Made by a program: the position numbers and the translations under genes. Positions 1 to 11,572 of a stretch of 64,000 nt of DNA are shown here, piece after piece; the stretch's first letter is position 1, and each line of letters opens with the position of its first letter. The notes under the pieces are model-generated. The model had not been told where the DNA came from. It worked only from the letters and a program-made list of their open reading frames with translations, and did not search any database. Origin of the DNA: Phyto melanocephala (Eukaryota > Arthropoda > Insecta > Diptera > Rhinophoridae); assembly GCA_941918925.1 (NCBI GenBank), contig OW799235.1:38400701-38464700 (forward strand), written 5' to 3'.

Positions 1-33
1 TAATCCAATCTAAACCAGGAGATTTATTATTTT

Positions 34-264
34 TCAACAAATGGACAAACGATTTGACTTCAGCGAAATTTGTAAGTTCAATACTTGTATTATCGGTAAG
101 AGTTTGATTAAGGTCATTAATGTATCTTGATACAACTGGGTACATGGGTGATGATTGTTAATAGTAATAGAATATAGACTAGAAAATACGTCAGCTATTG
201 CATTTACCTTTTTGACGTCAGAATTTTTAAAGCCGTAGTCAGATTTGATATGAATTTCGACCAA
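34..264 (-). pseudogene. LINE ORF2 segment upstream of reverse transcriptase
   Basis: A minus-strand open stretch contains KKVNAIADVFSSLYSITINN, which resembles the spacer of Jockey-type ORF2 between endonuclease and reverse transcriptase (KANALADVFE... in relatives). It continues the LINE whose 5' parts lie at 2.4-3.6 kb, across the Harbinger insertion. The reverse transcriptase itself would lie left of the window. Confidence 0.55.
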
Positions 265-416
265 GACTCATTTCTGTCTTTATTCAGGTGAAAGTCAATA
301 AAGCTTATTTAACTACTTTCATATACAATTTTATTTAATTGTTTTTCCAGATATTTCTTGTTGTCAGGGGTTTCTATGAATAACTGGTATTTTAATAGTA
401 GCGTCTTTTACAATAT

Positions 417-2290
417 CACCCCAATTCTAAATATTCCCAGGAAAATGGGTTTCCTGGGAATTAATTTTTTTCGCGAATAAAATTCCCCTATTCTAAACAG
501 TCGGGGAAGGGAATAACAAGGCAAAAAGAATTTTACATTTTCGAAGTCAGTTGTTTGCTTTTGCTGTTTTGTTTTGACAAAAAATTTGCTAATAATTTTT
601 AGAAATATTAAGCGTAAAAAGTGAATTTTCGTAAATATTAAAAAAAAATATTTAAAATTAAAAAAAAATTTTAGTGTAGCGTTGATAATGGTAACTGAAG
701 CAGAAAACTCTGAAGCTTACCAACCTGACAAGAATAAGCAAAGGGTAGAAATTAGAATACTACGTGACGCCAGCAACCCACTTGAGTTGTCGCAAACTTT
801 GTAAGTAAATGAAAAAAAAAAATATTTTATTAAATTTTAATAAAAATTATAATTTTTGAAGGTTTGAAAAAAAATATTACAGAGTAAATAAACAGGCGTT
901 CAAATATCTGTTGGACGTATTAAAGTCACATATTTAGCACAAACGTAAGTCGTTTATTTAGTTATTGGTAACAAAATAATTATTAATATATTTGAGAAAT
1001 ATCTATGCCCAATGTGGACAACTTTCTGCAGAACTGAAATGCAAAAACGGAAAATTGCTTTAGCTCTTTATGTGAAGTATGGCATTTCAAGCGTTATAGG
1101 ATGTGTTGACGGAACGCATGTTCGCATTATTGCTCCTCCTAAGAATAAGCACCTTTACTACAACAGGACAGGATACTATAGTTTGAATGTAAAGCTGGTA
1201 AAGTATTTTTTTTTATTTTAAATGATCAATAATTAATTTTTAATTAAAAAATTACAGGTCTGTGATCATGAGCTGAGGATTCAGTACGTTGATGCCTCAC
1301 ATCCCGGAGCGTGTCACGATTCCTTTATTTGGAATTCTGGCGAACTTTGTGCTCACCTTGAGCAAGAATATCTTAGAGGTGGCAGCAATTATTGGCTTCT
1401 TGGTAAAGTTTTGAATGATAACAGGCAATTCATAAATTAAAAATGCATTTTTGTCTTGGAGACGCAGGATATTCTCTGGAACCGTATGTTTTAACGGCTC
1501 ATAGATGCCTACAGGATGAGTGTGTTAAAATGAAAATGAAATGTGGTTGAACGCACTAATAGTTTGTTAAAAAATAGAAGGTGCATTCTTGGTGCCAGAT
1601 AGCTGCACTACGCTTCAAAAAAGGCTGCTAAAATAACAAATGGTTGCTGTGCGTTGAATAACATCTGCATTCATTTTAAATGTAATACTAAAGTAAACGA
1701 TGTAGAAAATTTAAATAGTGTGTGCGTTCAGGATAATGATGTGGTATCCTTAGCCTTACCACAATATTTATCCATTGCTCAAAATATTAGAAATAATATT
1801 GCGAACAATCTCTAATAAATTTCTGTAGTAAAACCATTTCTTATATTTATACATTTTATTAATAAATATAACATTTTATTAAAAAACTTCAAAAAGATAA
1901 ATAAAAATTATAATTATTTTAAAACTAAAAAACAATTCATTATTAAAATATAAGTAGTGCGCTAAATATAAAAACTAAAGCTATCTTAAAGTTTAAAAAC
2001 CAAAACAGTTCATTATTTATATTTCACTTATTAAAAAATATTAAACAGTTACATTTTTGGCACAATCCCATTTGAATTTGTTGGCGGATTTTTTTCCAAA
2101 ATTTGATATTACATTCTCCTTTTAATTACCTTTCGTAATACCTACTTTTTTCAGAGGGAAGTATTTCCTAATTTCGAAGTTCATTTAGAATAAGAGAAAA
2201 GGATCAAACTTCCCCGAGAGAAATTATTAAGAATAGGGGAACAGGGAATAGGGAAACAATTCCCTGGAATTGTTATTTAGAATTGGGGTG
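417..2290 (+). mobile_element. PIF/Harbinger DNA transposon inserted in a LINE
   Basis: Perfect 16-bp terminal inverted repeats, CACCCCAATTCTAAAT at 417-432 and its reverse complement at 2275-2290, flank a transposase relic. TAT lies immediately outside both ends (414-416 and 2291-2293), fitting the 3-bp target duplication of PIF/Harbinger elements. Subterminal stretches (CCAGGAA, CCCCTATTCT) also recur near both ends. The second, Myb/SANT-like gene of full Harbinger elements was not found. Confidence 0.85.
688..1815 (+). pseudogene. HARBI1-like transposase relic
   Basis: Reading starts at ATG 688. An N-terminal exon ends at about 800 before a GTAAGT donor, and the frame resumes at 862 with FEKKYYRVNKQAFKYLLDVL. 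The DDE nuclease core follows: VIGCVDGTHVRI near 1096-1131 holds the first catalytic Asp, and YVDASHPGACHDS after a short intron holds the second. The C-terminal part (RTNSLLK near 1555-1570, expected to carry the last acidic residue) is out of frame. Stops after HI (about 935) and after KMKMKCG (about 1548) and further frameshifts make it inactive. This is a domestication-type HARBI1 relative only by family; here it is plainly a transposon gene. Confidence 0.8.
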
Positions 2291-2399
2291 TATATATTAG
2301 TTTACTTAATGATAAATACCTCTAGATTACCTGTGCTTGTAAAATTTTGATCAATTGTTTGTGATATTATTTTACACTCCACCCAGTTTTTTCATTGAA

Positions 2400-2705
2400 A
2401 ACCAATCGGCTCGATTATATAAGGGTCACATTAAAATGATATTCTGGACCTCTCTGTAAATGAGGCATGATATTGGTACATGGTCCGATTGCATAATATT
2501 CGGATGTTTTTCCAGAGTTGAAAAGAGAAGACAGGAGTTTGTTAAAAGGACTTTAGACGGCTGAACTAGGTTAATATATTGAGTTATAAATGTAGTAGTT
2601 AAATTGAAGGCAATGGCTATAGAGCTCATTACAAGCAATGTTGTTTGAAAAACAATTCCAGTGAGTATGTTGAGCGTTTAAATCACCAAATAAAAAGAAG
2701 TCATT
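2400..2705 (-). pseudogene. LINE endonuclease (APE-type) fragment
   Basis: Between 2700 and 2641 the minus strand encodes FFLFGDLNAQHTHWNC, matching the GDLNAxHxxWN signature of APE-type LINE endonucleases that nick target DNA. Downstream the reading frame breaks. In another frame there is SDHVPISC, resembling the conserved SDHxPI end of that domain. Several frameshifts make this non-functional. Confidence 0.7.
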
Positions 2706-3134
2706 TTAACGTTAAAGCATCCATATCAGTTTTAAAATTTATTCTATGAGTCGGATTGTATGCAGATCTAAAAGTCACAGGGCACATATTTATTATTGCT
2801 TGCACGAAATATATTCAGCCACACACGGTTTTATTGTTCATGTTTTTTCATGTTCAACATTATATTTTACTGCGATGAGTACACCTCCGCCATGTGTTGG
2901 TCGATCCTTTAAATTTATGGTGGGGTTTCAGAAATATCTGATTGACAAGGAGAATATCAACTTTCCAACTGTGAAGCTGCTGCTTCGGTCGATATGCCTT
3001 GAGCTTTCCAGTGCATAACATGAACATTGTGACTAACTAACTTTGAAGTGCATCGACAGCATCAAAAAATATTTCCATCAATTTCTTATTGGAAATATCA
3101 TCTTTATTTCTGTTAACAAGATTTTTACTTGTTG

Positions 3135-3605
3135 TTACATTAGAGTATCGTAAATTGTTTTTAGCGCCAAAGTCACGCGCATAATTTTGATGTTCCTTAT
3201 CGGGCAGTTGGGGAAAATAACTTCATCGGCGATGAAATTCAGCATATTAGTTCTACGTGGCACTTTCATTCTGGCTGTGGTACGTTGACAAATTTCCAGA
3301 TATTCCTGACGACACGGGCATTTCTGGTCGTCACCTATGTGCTTTACATTTTTAAAAGTCTTCCTAGGGCAGTTGTAACATTTATAAATAATGTTCTCAC
3401 TATTAGTGGCTTTGTTTAAGAGACAATCTGCAAATTCATGATTATCTAAACACACTACTATTCTGTTACAGTTCCTAACACCGTTACCAAACATAGAGCA
3501 TTTGGTACATTGAATATGGTCTTTGTTGTCCTTGAGTGGTCTCCTCAAGTCCTTGGACTTTATATTATCTTTGTTCCAACGGACAATCTTTTGAACGTAT
3601 ACCTT
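3135..3605 (-). pseudogene. LINE ORF1 (gag-like) fragment with zinc knuckles
   Basis: The minus-strand frame is open from about 3605 to 3135. It contains cysteine/histidine clusters (QCTKC, then CLDNHEFADC, then YKCYNC and a CPCR block) arranged like the CCHC knuckles of Jockey-clade ORF1 proteins, which bind the element RNA. The ATG at 3548 is internal, because the same frame reads on upstream with similar protein-like sequence. The N-terminal half is missing or too decayed to see. Confidence 0.7.
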
Positions 3606-3860
3606 TTTCCAAATTATCCAAGAACTGACAAAAAACTATGGACAGAGTGCATTACAATTGGTGGTATCTCCTTGTAAGTTTACTTTTCTTCCTTTTCTTC
3701 ATTTGCAGATAAATTAAATCTATGTGCACTACTGCTAGGAACTATGATGTGTTAGGCACTTAAAATTTAGGGCAATTACCCCAATGCTTCTTTCTTTCTT
3801 GCGAAAACATTGTTAGAAATATTTACAAACTCAAAATAGTATTGTTATTGACTTTAATTA

Positions 3861-4303
3861 GGGCCTGTTCGTAAATGCATCACAGCTGTGCATCTTATGC
3901 GCACAATGTTCGTAAATGCAAACGTTGGCAACACTGCAGCTGTCATCTGTTCGTAAATTCAAAATTAAAGTCTATTATGCGCAAATAAATACAAAAAACT
4001 AATCACAAAAATGGCTGATGCAATAGATGTGTGAGTATAAAGAATGTGATTTTTTATGATTTATTTTTGATTATTTTACTTTTTAAACATTTTTAGCCTC
4101 GAATGTAAAATATATATCAGATATTGTATTATCAAATTCACAAATTAAATTTATTATTATTTTTTCCATTTTTCCGCAGTGTTCGCTCGTTCGTAAATGC
4201 AGCAATAAAATAAGCAAAAAGAAGCATCAGCAACATATGATTTGCAGTGGCAGCGCAAAGTAATCATATTGTGCAGCGCAGTGATGCGTTTACGAACAGG
4301 CCC
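3861..4303. mobile_element. Harbinger-type MITE, 443 bp
   Basis: Ends are near-perfect inverted repeats: GGGCCTGTTCGTAAATGCAT on the left, and the same with one change on the right. TTA lies directly outside each end (3858-3860 and 4304-4306), the favoured 3-bp target of PIF/Harbinger. Short internal copies of TTCGTAAATGCA recur. Inside, an ATG at about 4011 opens MADAIDV and runs into a GTGAGT donor, so this is likely a deletion derivative that kept the first exon of an autonomous element. Confidence 0.75.
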
Positions 4304-4689
4304 TTAATCAAATTCGTTTAATAACTTATAGCATAAAAATAACAGGATGTTCACGTTTTGAGGCAGAGATGCCAGATGTAAAAATATAGTTTTAATTATA
4401 GTTTAATGCAAATATTGTAAGACTTTTTTATTGTCGACCTTTGTAAATAATTGTCCAAGCGAAAACACTTATTTAAGACTTGTTTAAAATTTTTGTTTTT
4501 TTTTAAGGTGGATAAATCTATTTATCGTTATCAAAATCAGCTTTGATTTTTATCAGGGACCGAAAATAACAATTATTTTGAAATTTTAAAGCAAAAAAAG
4601 CATTTAGAAGTAAATGTCGTAAAACGGATTCAAGTATACCATATTGATCCTTATGCATTAGTCTATCATAAAATATGTTGCTTTTTAAA

Positions 4690-5222
4690 ATTTTGATTTT
4701 TATTTTTTCGAGCAAAATAAAAAATTATTTTGATTTTTATTTTTTTTTTTGAGCAAAAATAAAAGTTATTTTTTGATTTTTATTTTTTCGAGCAAAAATA
4801 AAAGTTACTTTTTGATTTTTATTTTTTCGATCAAAAATAAAAGTTATTTTTTGATTTTTATTTTTTCGAGCAAAAATAAAAGTTACTTTTTGATTTTTAT
4901 TTTTTTGAGCAAAAATAAAAGTTATTTTTTGATTTTTATTTTTTCGAGCAAAAATAAAAGTTATTTTTTGATTTTTATTTTTTCGAGAAAAAATAAAAGT
5001 TATTTTTTGATTTTTATTTTTTCGAGCAAAAATAAAACTTATTTTTTGATTTTTATTTTTTCGATCAAAAATAAAAGTTATTTTTTGATTTTTATTTTTT
5101 CGAGGCAAAAATAAAAGTTATTTTTTGATTTTTATTTTTTCGATCAAAAATAAAAGTTACTCTTTGATTTTTATTTTTTCAAGCAAAAATAAAAGTTACT
5201 TTTTGATTTTTATTTTTTCGAT
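4690..5222 (+). repeat. 39-bp tandem array, left arm
   Basis: About 13 units of a 39-bp repeat of the form GAGCAAAAATAAAAGTTA followed by a TTTTTGATTTTTATTTTTTC tail. The unit is itself a weak palindrome (AAAAATAAAA against TTTTATTTTT). Because 39 is a multiple of three, open frames run through on both strands, giving a 13-residue peptide repeat. I read these as by-products of the repeat. Confidence 0.9.
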
Positions 5223-5659
5223 ATTAAATATTATTTAAATGTAACGGTAAAGACGACTTTTTAACAATGAAAGAAATAATAATAACACTGTACTCGAATT
5301 TGTGATTTCTAATATTTATTGTCAGTGATTGTTTAATATCGTTACATACTACTCTAAAAGCTCCTAATAACTCCTCTCATTTTTATCAATTCGTTTTGCT
5401 TAGTATTTACAAATTATCAACTATTTCTTTTTCAAACTTTGTTATCAACTATTGTTTTTAATTATTAATTATAATGTGATTTTAGTTTTTTATGAATGTT
5501 ATTTTTCAGGTTGTTTTAAAAACTTTTCAGCAATCATGTAGGATGATTTACTAAATACCTGAACAACTTCGTAACTCAGGCAAACCAGCGCCCACCATTG
5601 ATATAGAATACATAGTATACAAAAATGTGAGAAATCACAAAAAATGTGATCATGGGAAT

Positions 5660-6120
5660 TTTTTTGTTGCTCAAAAAAATAAAAATCAAAAAATAACTTA
5701 TTTTTGCTCGAAAAAATAAAAATCAAGAAATAACTTTTATTTTTGCTCGAAAAAATAAAAATCAAAAAATAACTTTTATTTTTGCTCGAAAAAATAAAAA
5801 TCAAAAAATAACTTTTATTTTTGCTCGAAAAAATAAAAATCAAAAAATAACTTTTATTTTTGCTCGAAAAAATAAAAATCAAAAAATAACTTTTATTTTT
5901 GCTCGAAAAAATAAAAATCAAAAAATAACTTTTATTTTTGCTCAAAAATATGAAAATCAAAAAGTAACTTTTATTTTTGCTCGAAAAAATCAAAATCAAA
6001 AAATAACTTTTATTTTTTATCGAAAAAATAAAAATCAAAAAATAACTTTTATTTTTGCTCGAAAAAATAATAATCAAAAAATAACTTTTATTTTTGCTCA
6101 AAAAATAAAAATCAAAAATA
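5660..6120 (-). repeat. 39-bp tandem array, right arm (inverted)
   Basis: About 12 units of the same 39-bp repeat as at 4.7-5.2 kb, reverse-complemented. Units differ by single substitutions and short indels, for example GAGC to GATC and an ATGAAA variant near 5950. The long open frame through it (6131-5499, minus) is a consequence of the 39-bp period. Confidence 0.9.
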
Positions 6121-6710
6121 GCTGTTATCATCCGACTTTTATGAAAAAAGGAATAATTATTACGGTCCCTGATTTTTATTCATATTGTGTTTCCTTCCAA
6201 ATTTTAAATAGTTAGTGTAAAAGAATATAATGAATTCTTGTTTAATACATCTAAACCTTTAGAGGAAATAACATAAAACTTACAATCTAAATAAGCTTTA
6301 AAATATGATGTTCTTTCTTACCATTTTAAGCGTTCTTTAAATTAAATCATCAGTTGAACCCCTATAAAAGCACTTATTTTTCAAATTTTTTTTCTGGGAA
6401 GTCATGGAAAATATATTCATTTTTTTTTTTTGTTTGCATTTCCTTATTTTACAAGTATACATACATACATATTTTATTATTCACAAAAATACATTGGGAA
6501 TAAAAACACTAAGTAAACAAATAAAACCAAAATATGAAACTTGAGATAATAGCAAACTAATAACAAACATCAAGTCTTTATCAACCAGCACATAAGCTTA
6601 AAATTAAACAAAAAATTACTTCCTATGAGAAAAAGGAATCAAAAATTAAAATTTTTGTTAAAAATTACTTCTTATGGGAATTTTTCCTTATAGAAACCTA
6701 ATAGGGATAA

Positions 6711-9700
6711 AACAAGTAAGAGCACTATATTCGGCTGTGCCGAATCTTTTATACCCACCACCAATTTTGAGTACATTTAAAGCGCAATATTTATTATTTT
6801 GTTAATCGCTATGGAATAATCTCTTTATAATAAAATATGTATCACTTTCTTTGTAGAGGGTGGTTAAATTTTTAGGGCCCATGTTGAAGGTGAACTACAC
6901 CTAGTCTTTAAATTTGTTTTCTGCATTTCATTTGACATTTCTCAATCTCAAACTTACTCAATTTGATCCGTAGAAAGATACGCAAATGAGCAACGCTTTA
7001 AAGTTATTCAGGTTTTTTATAAAAATGGGCGTTCAAATCAAAATGCATTTTGTGCACTTCTTATTTCTTAAATAATTTGTGCTTTATTTAAAATCAATAT
7101 CGGCCCTTAAAATGTAACCACCCTTAATAACTTCGAAATGATAGTAAAATGTTTTCGTAAATTTAGTCTTTTAGTGAAAGTGGGCGTTAAAGTTGGCGTG
7201 TCAATAAAGTTTCTGCTAGTAAATACAACTAAGATATTTCAATATAGTCATTTATTTTCCCAAAAACTTTGTCAATAGAAAAATTACATGAATTTAAGAT
7301 AAACCGTTATATGGGAGGTAGGCGTTAAAGTGAGCGTGTCACCTAAACTTTTTGGCACAACAATTACATTAATTAGAAGGATATATGTAGCAAATTTCAT
7401 CATCATACCTCAAATTTTGTCGTTTTTAAGAGCTTTTAACTTTCACTAACGGTAAATAACGTGAAAAGTGGGCGTTATAGTAGGCGTGTCAAAGTTGTTT
7501 TTGCTAATGAGTACAACTTAGATGTTTTAATATAGTCCTTTATTATTACAAAATCTTTGTTAATAGAGAAATTATATAAATTTAAGGTAAAACGTTATAT
7601 GGGAGGTGGGCGTAAAAGTGAGCGTGTCACCTTAATTTTCTGGCACAGTAATGACATTGACTAGAAAGATATACGTAGCAAATTTTATCATCCTACTTCT
7701 AATTTTGTCGCTTTTTTGAGCTTTTAAATTTCATTAACGGTAGATAATGTGAAAAGTGGGCGTTACAGTAGGCGTGTCAAAGTTGATTTTGCTAATGAGT
7801 ACAACTTAGATGTTTCAATATATCCTTTTATTATTCCAAGATCTTTATTAATAGAGAAATTATATGAATTTTAGTTAAAACGTTATATAGGAGGTAAGCG
7901 TAAAAGTGGGCGTGGCACCTTAATTTTTTGGCACAGTAATGATATTGCCTATAGGGATATACGTAGCAAATTTTAACATCATACCTTTAATTTTGGCGGT
8001 TTAATGGGCTTTTAAATTTCATTAACGGTAGATAACGTGAAAAGTGGGCGTTACAGTAGGCGTGTCAAAGTTGATTTTGCTAATGAGTACAACTTGGGTG
8101 TTTCAATATAGCCCTTTATTATTCCAAAATCTTTATTAATAGAGAAATTATATGAATTTTAGTTAAAACGTTATATGGGAGGTGGGCGTAAAAGTGGGCG
8201 TGGCACCTTAATTTTTTGACACAGTAATGATATTGCCTAGAGGGATATACGTATCAAATTTTATCATCATACCTCTAATTTTGGAGATTTTATGAGCTTT
8301 TAAATTTCATTTACGGTAGATAACGTGAAAAGTGGGCGTTATAGTAGGCGTGTCAAAGTTGATTTTGCTAATGAGTACAACTAAGTTGTTTCAATATAGT
8401 CCTTTATTATTCCAAAATCTTTATTAATAGAGAAATTATATGAATTTAAGGTAAAACGTTATATGAGAGGTTGGCGTAAAAGTGGGCGTGGCACATTTAT
8501 TTTCCGTTACAGCAAAGCCTCTCACCAAAGAACAAAGTGTGCACAATTTCAGAATCGTACATCTAATTTTGTCCGTTTTATTAGGTTTTAAATTTAAAAT
8601 ATACTGAAAAATACACTGCGCGGTATAAATTTTCGTACATTTTTATACCCGCCACCAAAAAAATGGTGGGGGTATATTCATTTTGTCATTCCGTTTGTAA
8701 CACATCGAAATATCCATTTTAGACCCCATAAAGTATATATATTCTGAATCAGGGTTTGATTTGATGACGATCTAGCTATGTCCGTCCGTCTGTCCGTCTG
8801 TCCGTCTGTTGAAAGCACGATAGAGGTCGCACCGAAAAAGCTAGGGGGCTCAAATTTTGCCAGAATCTTTCTTATAGACAAGGTTTGTTTGGTATTGAAA
8901 ATGGGCTAAATCGGAATATTAGGAAGAGAGTTATAGCTCGAAAAGCAAGAGTAGGTCGAAAAAACCGTGTCCTTCAAACATCGAATAAAATGGAATTGTG
9001 TCCAAACGCATTAACGTAGACTCATGAAACTTCGAATATATATTTCTTGAGTAAAAACAATATTTTTCCCCGAAAATTATCTAAATCTATGCATTAGGAG
9101 AGGAGTTATCGATCAAAATGTACGAAAATTTATACCGCACAGTGTGTTTTTCGGTATATTTAAAAACAAAAACGTCATAAAAGCAACAAAATTGGATGTA
9201 CGACTCTGAAATTTTGCACACTTTGCTTATTGGTGAGACGCTTTTTTGTAACGGAAAATCAATGTGCCACGCCCACTTTAACGCCCACCTCCCATATAAC
9301 GTTTTACTTAAAATTCATATAATTTCTCTATTAATAAAGATTTTGGAATTATAAAGGGCTATATTGAAACACCTAAGTTGTACTCATTCGCAAAAATAAC
9401 TTTGACACGCCTACTATAACGCCCACTTTTCACGTTATAGACCGTTAATGAAATTTAAAAGCTTATAAAACCGCCAAAATTAGAGGTATGATAATAAAAT
9501 TTGCTACGTATATCCCCCTAGGCATTGTCATTACTGTGCCAGAAAATTAAAGTGCCACGCCCACTTTTATGCCCACCTCCCATATAACGTTTTACTCAAA
9601 ATTCATATAATTTCTCTATTAATAAAGAGTTTGGAATTATAAAGGGCTATATTGAAACACCTAAGTTGTACTCATTCGCAAAAATAACTTTTACACGCCT

Positions 9701-11318
9701 ACTATAACGCCCACTTTTCACGTTATATACCGTTAATGTAATTTAAAAGCTCATAAAACCGCCAAAATAAGAGGTATGATGATAAAATTTGCTACGTATA
9801 TCCCCCTAGGCAATGTCATTACTGTGCTAGAAAATTAGGTTGCCACGCCCACTTTTACGCCCACCTCTCATATAACGTTTTACCTAAAATTCATATAATG
9901 TCTCTACTAATAATGATTTTGGAATAATAAAGGGCTATATTGAAACACCTAAGTTGTACTCATTCGCAAAAACAACCTTGACACGTCTACTATAACGCCC
10001 ACTTTTCACGTAATCTACCGTTAATGAAATTTAAAAGCTCATAAACCGCCAAAATTAGAGGTATGATGATCAAATTTGCTACGTATATCCTTCTGATCAA
10101 TGTTATTGTTGTGCCAAAAAGTTTAGGTGACACACCCACTTTAACGACTACCTCCCATATAACGGTTTATCTTAAATTCATGTAATTTCTCTATTGACAA
10201 AGTTTTTGGGAAAATAAAGGGCTATATTGAAATATCTAAGTTGTATTTATTAGCAGAAACTTTATTGACACACCTACTTTAACGCCCACTTTCATTGAAA
10301 GACTACATTTACAAAAGCATTTTAGTAGCATTTCGAAGTATCTGATGGTCCAAATTTTCAATGATAATGTTGATGCTCAATTGTTGGGCATGATGATGAG
10401 TCGAGGTTGACTGTTCTTTTGCCACACTATCGCAAAAAACAGCAATAGTTCCCATTCAACGAACTAAGAAGGCATTCACAGATTTTCTAACATTTTATAC
10501 AGACCTGTTTTGCAGAAATTTAAATATTTTTTACAATTCTCCCGATTGTGGACGAATTTGAACGAATTTGAACGAAAACCTGAATAACTTTAACGCGTTG
10601 CTCATTTGCGTATCTTTCCACTGTTCAAATTGAGTTAGTCTGAGATTGAGAAATGTCAACTGAAATGCAGAAAACAAATTTAAAGACTAGGTGTAGTTCA
10701 CCTTTAATATGGGCCCTTAAAATGTAAATACCTTTTACAAAGAAAGTGATAAATATTTTATTATAAAGAGATTTTTCCATAATGATTAACAAAATAATAA
10801 ATATTGTGCTTTAAATGTACACAAAATAGGTGGTGGGTATAAAAGATTCGGCACAGCCGAATATAGTGCTCTTACTTGTTATCCATAACTCCTTTCCTAA
10901 TGCATAGATTTACGCAATTTTATAAAATATGTATTCGAAGTTTCATGACTGTACGTTAATGCGTTTGGACACAATTCCATTTTATTCGAGGTTTGAAGGA
11001 CACGGTTTTTTTTACCTACTCTTGCATTACGAGCTATAACTCACTTCCTTATATTCCGATTTTGCCCATTTTCAATACCAAACAAACCTTGTCTATAAGA
11101 AAGATTCTGACAAAATTTGAGCCCCATAGCTTTTTCGGTGCGACCTCTATCGTGATTTCAACAGACGGACAGACGGACGGACATAGCTAGATCGTCATCA
11201 AATCAAACCCTGATTCAGAATATATATACTTTATGGGGTCTAAAATGAATATTTCGACGTGTTACAAACGGAATGACAAAATGAATATACCCCCACCATT
11301 TTTTTGGTGGCGGGTATA
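6711..11318 (-). mobile_element. Family A Helentron-like element (outer, split)
   Basis: Read on the minus strand, the 5' end at 11318 begins TATACCCGCCACC and is followed by a short inverted repeat around AAAAAAATGGTGGGGG. Next comes the TA-rich core and GTCCGTCTGTCCGTCTG tract typical of dipteran mini-me/DINE-1-like repeats, then internal tandem units. The 3' end at 6711 has the hairpin ATTCGGCTGTGCCGAAT just before CTTACTTGTT. This arrangement fits Helentron-derived non-autonomous elements; that class is inferred from known structure, not from any Rep/helicase gene here. A second copy splits it at 8643/10881. Confidence 0.75.
8644..10880 (+). mobile_element. Family A Helentron-like element (inner, nested)
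   Basis: A full-length plus-strand copy from TATACCCGCCACC to the ATTCGGCACAGCCGAAT hairpin and CTTACTTGTT. It sits inside the oppositely oriented outer copy: ...TTCGTACATTT at 8633-8643 and ATCCATAACTCC at 10881 together rebuild the uninterrupted junction seen in the copy at 40.3 kb. No target duplication is visible; insertion between two Ts fits Helentrons. It carries roughly three internal units of about 285 bp. Confidence 0.8.
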
Positions 11319-11469
11319 AAAACAGTGTAGAAACCTCACAAACATACTACTCGTATGTAGTGGTAAACAATTTAAATTGCTAGTAAAAATATACTTTTTA
11401 AGTAAAAGTTATTAAAATATGAATAAACATATCTCCAACAATGATTTTAAATTTACGTAAAACAGTTTT

Positions 11470-11475
11470 TTTATT
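11470..11475 (-). terminator. Poly(A) signal after the candidate exon
   Basis: AATAAA on the minus strand about 100 bases downstream of the TAA at 11573. It supports reading 11573-11629 as a terminal exon, but AATAAA is common in AT-rich DNA. Confidence 0.35.
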
Positions 11476-11572
11476 GCATAAGTATTTAAAACACTAAAAT
11501 GCGTTATTTTCTTAAGTTTTTAAAACAATTTTTTACTTATATAAGTAAAACAGAATCTTTTTGGGCGACTAT

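Larger units (their letters stand above)
1..3610 (-). mobile_element. Jockey-like non-LTR retrotransposon, decayed and split
   Basis: On the minus strand, pieces of one LINE appear in the expected order: an ORF1 zinc-knuckle region (about 3605-3135), an endonuclease fragment (about 2700-2400) and the segment between endonuclease and reverse transcriptase (264-34), continuing off the left edge. A Harbinger DNA transposon at 417-2290 separates the last two. All parts carry stops or frameshifts. The clade assignment follows family resemblance of the ORF1 knuckles and the GDLNAQHTHWN endonuclease motif; I cannot separate Jockey from close relatives by eye. Confidence 0.75.
4554..6171. mobile_element. 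Foldback element with hAT-like ends
   Basis: CAGGGACCG at 4554-4562 is matched by CGGTCCCTG at 6163-6171. ATTTTTAT occurs directly outside both ends (4546-4553 and 6172-6179), an 8-bp target duplication as in hAT elements. Each arm carries a long array of a 39-bp unit, in opposite orientation, so the whole element can fold back on itself. A middle segment of about 400 bp (about 5225-5640) is unique here. No transposase is present, so it is non-autonomous. Confidence 0.75.

Noticed and set aside
2746..3018. 90-residue plus-strand frame
   Set aside because: Antisense to the LINE endonuclease region, no motif.
4737..5114. Long open frames on both strands (13-residue repeats), and 6131-5499
   Set aside because: They follow from the 39-bp repeat period in AT-rich DNA; no initiation context or domain.
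4690..6120. CRISPR-like array of regular repeats
   Set aside because: The units abut with no unique spacers, and the sequence is eukaryotic.
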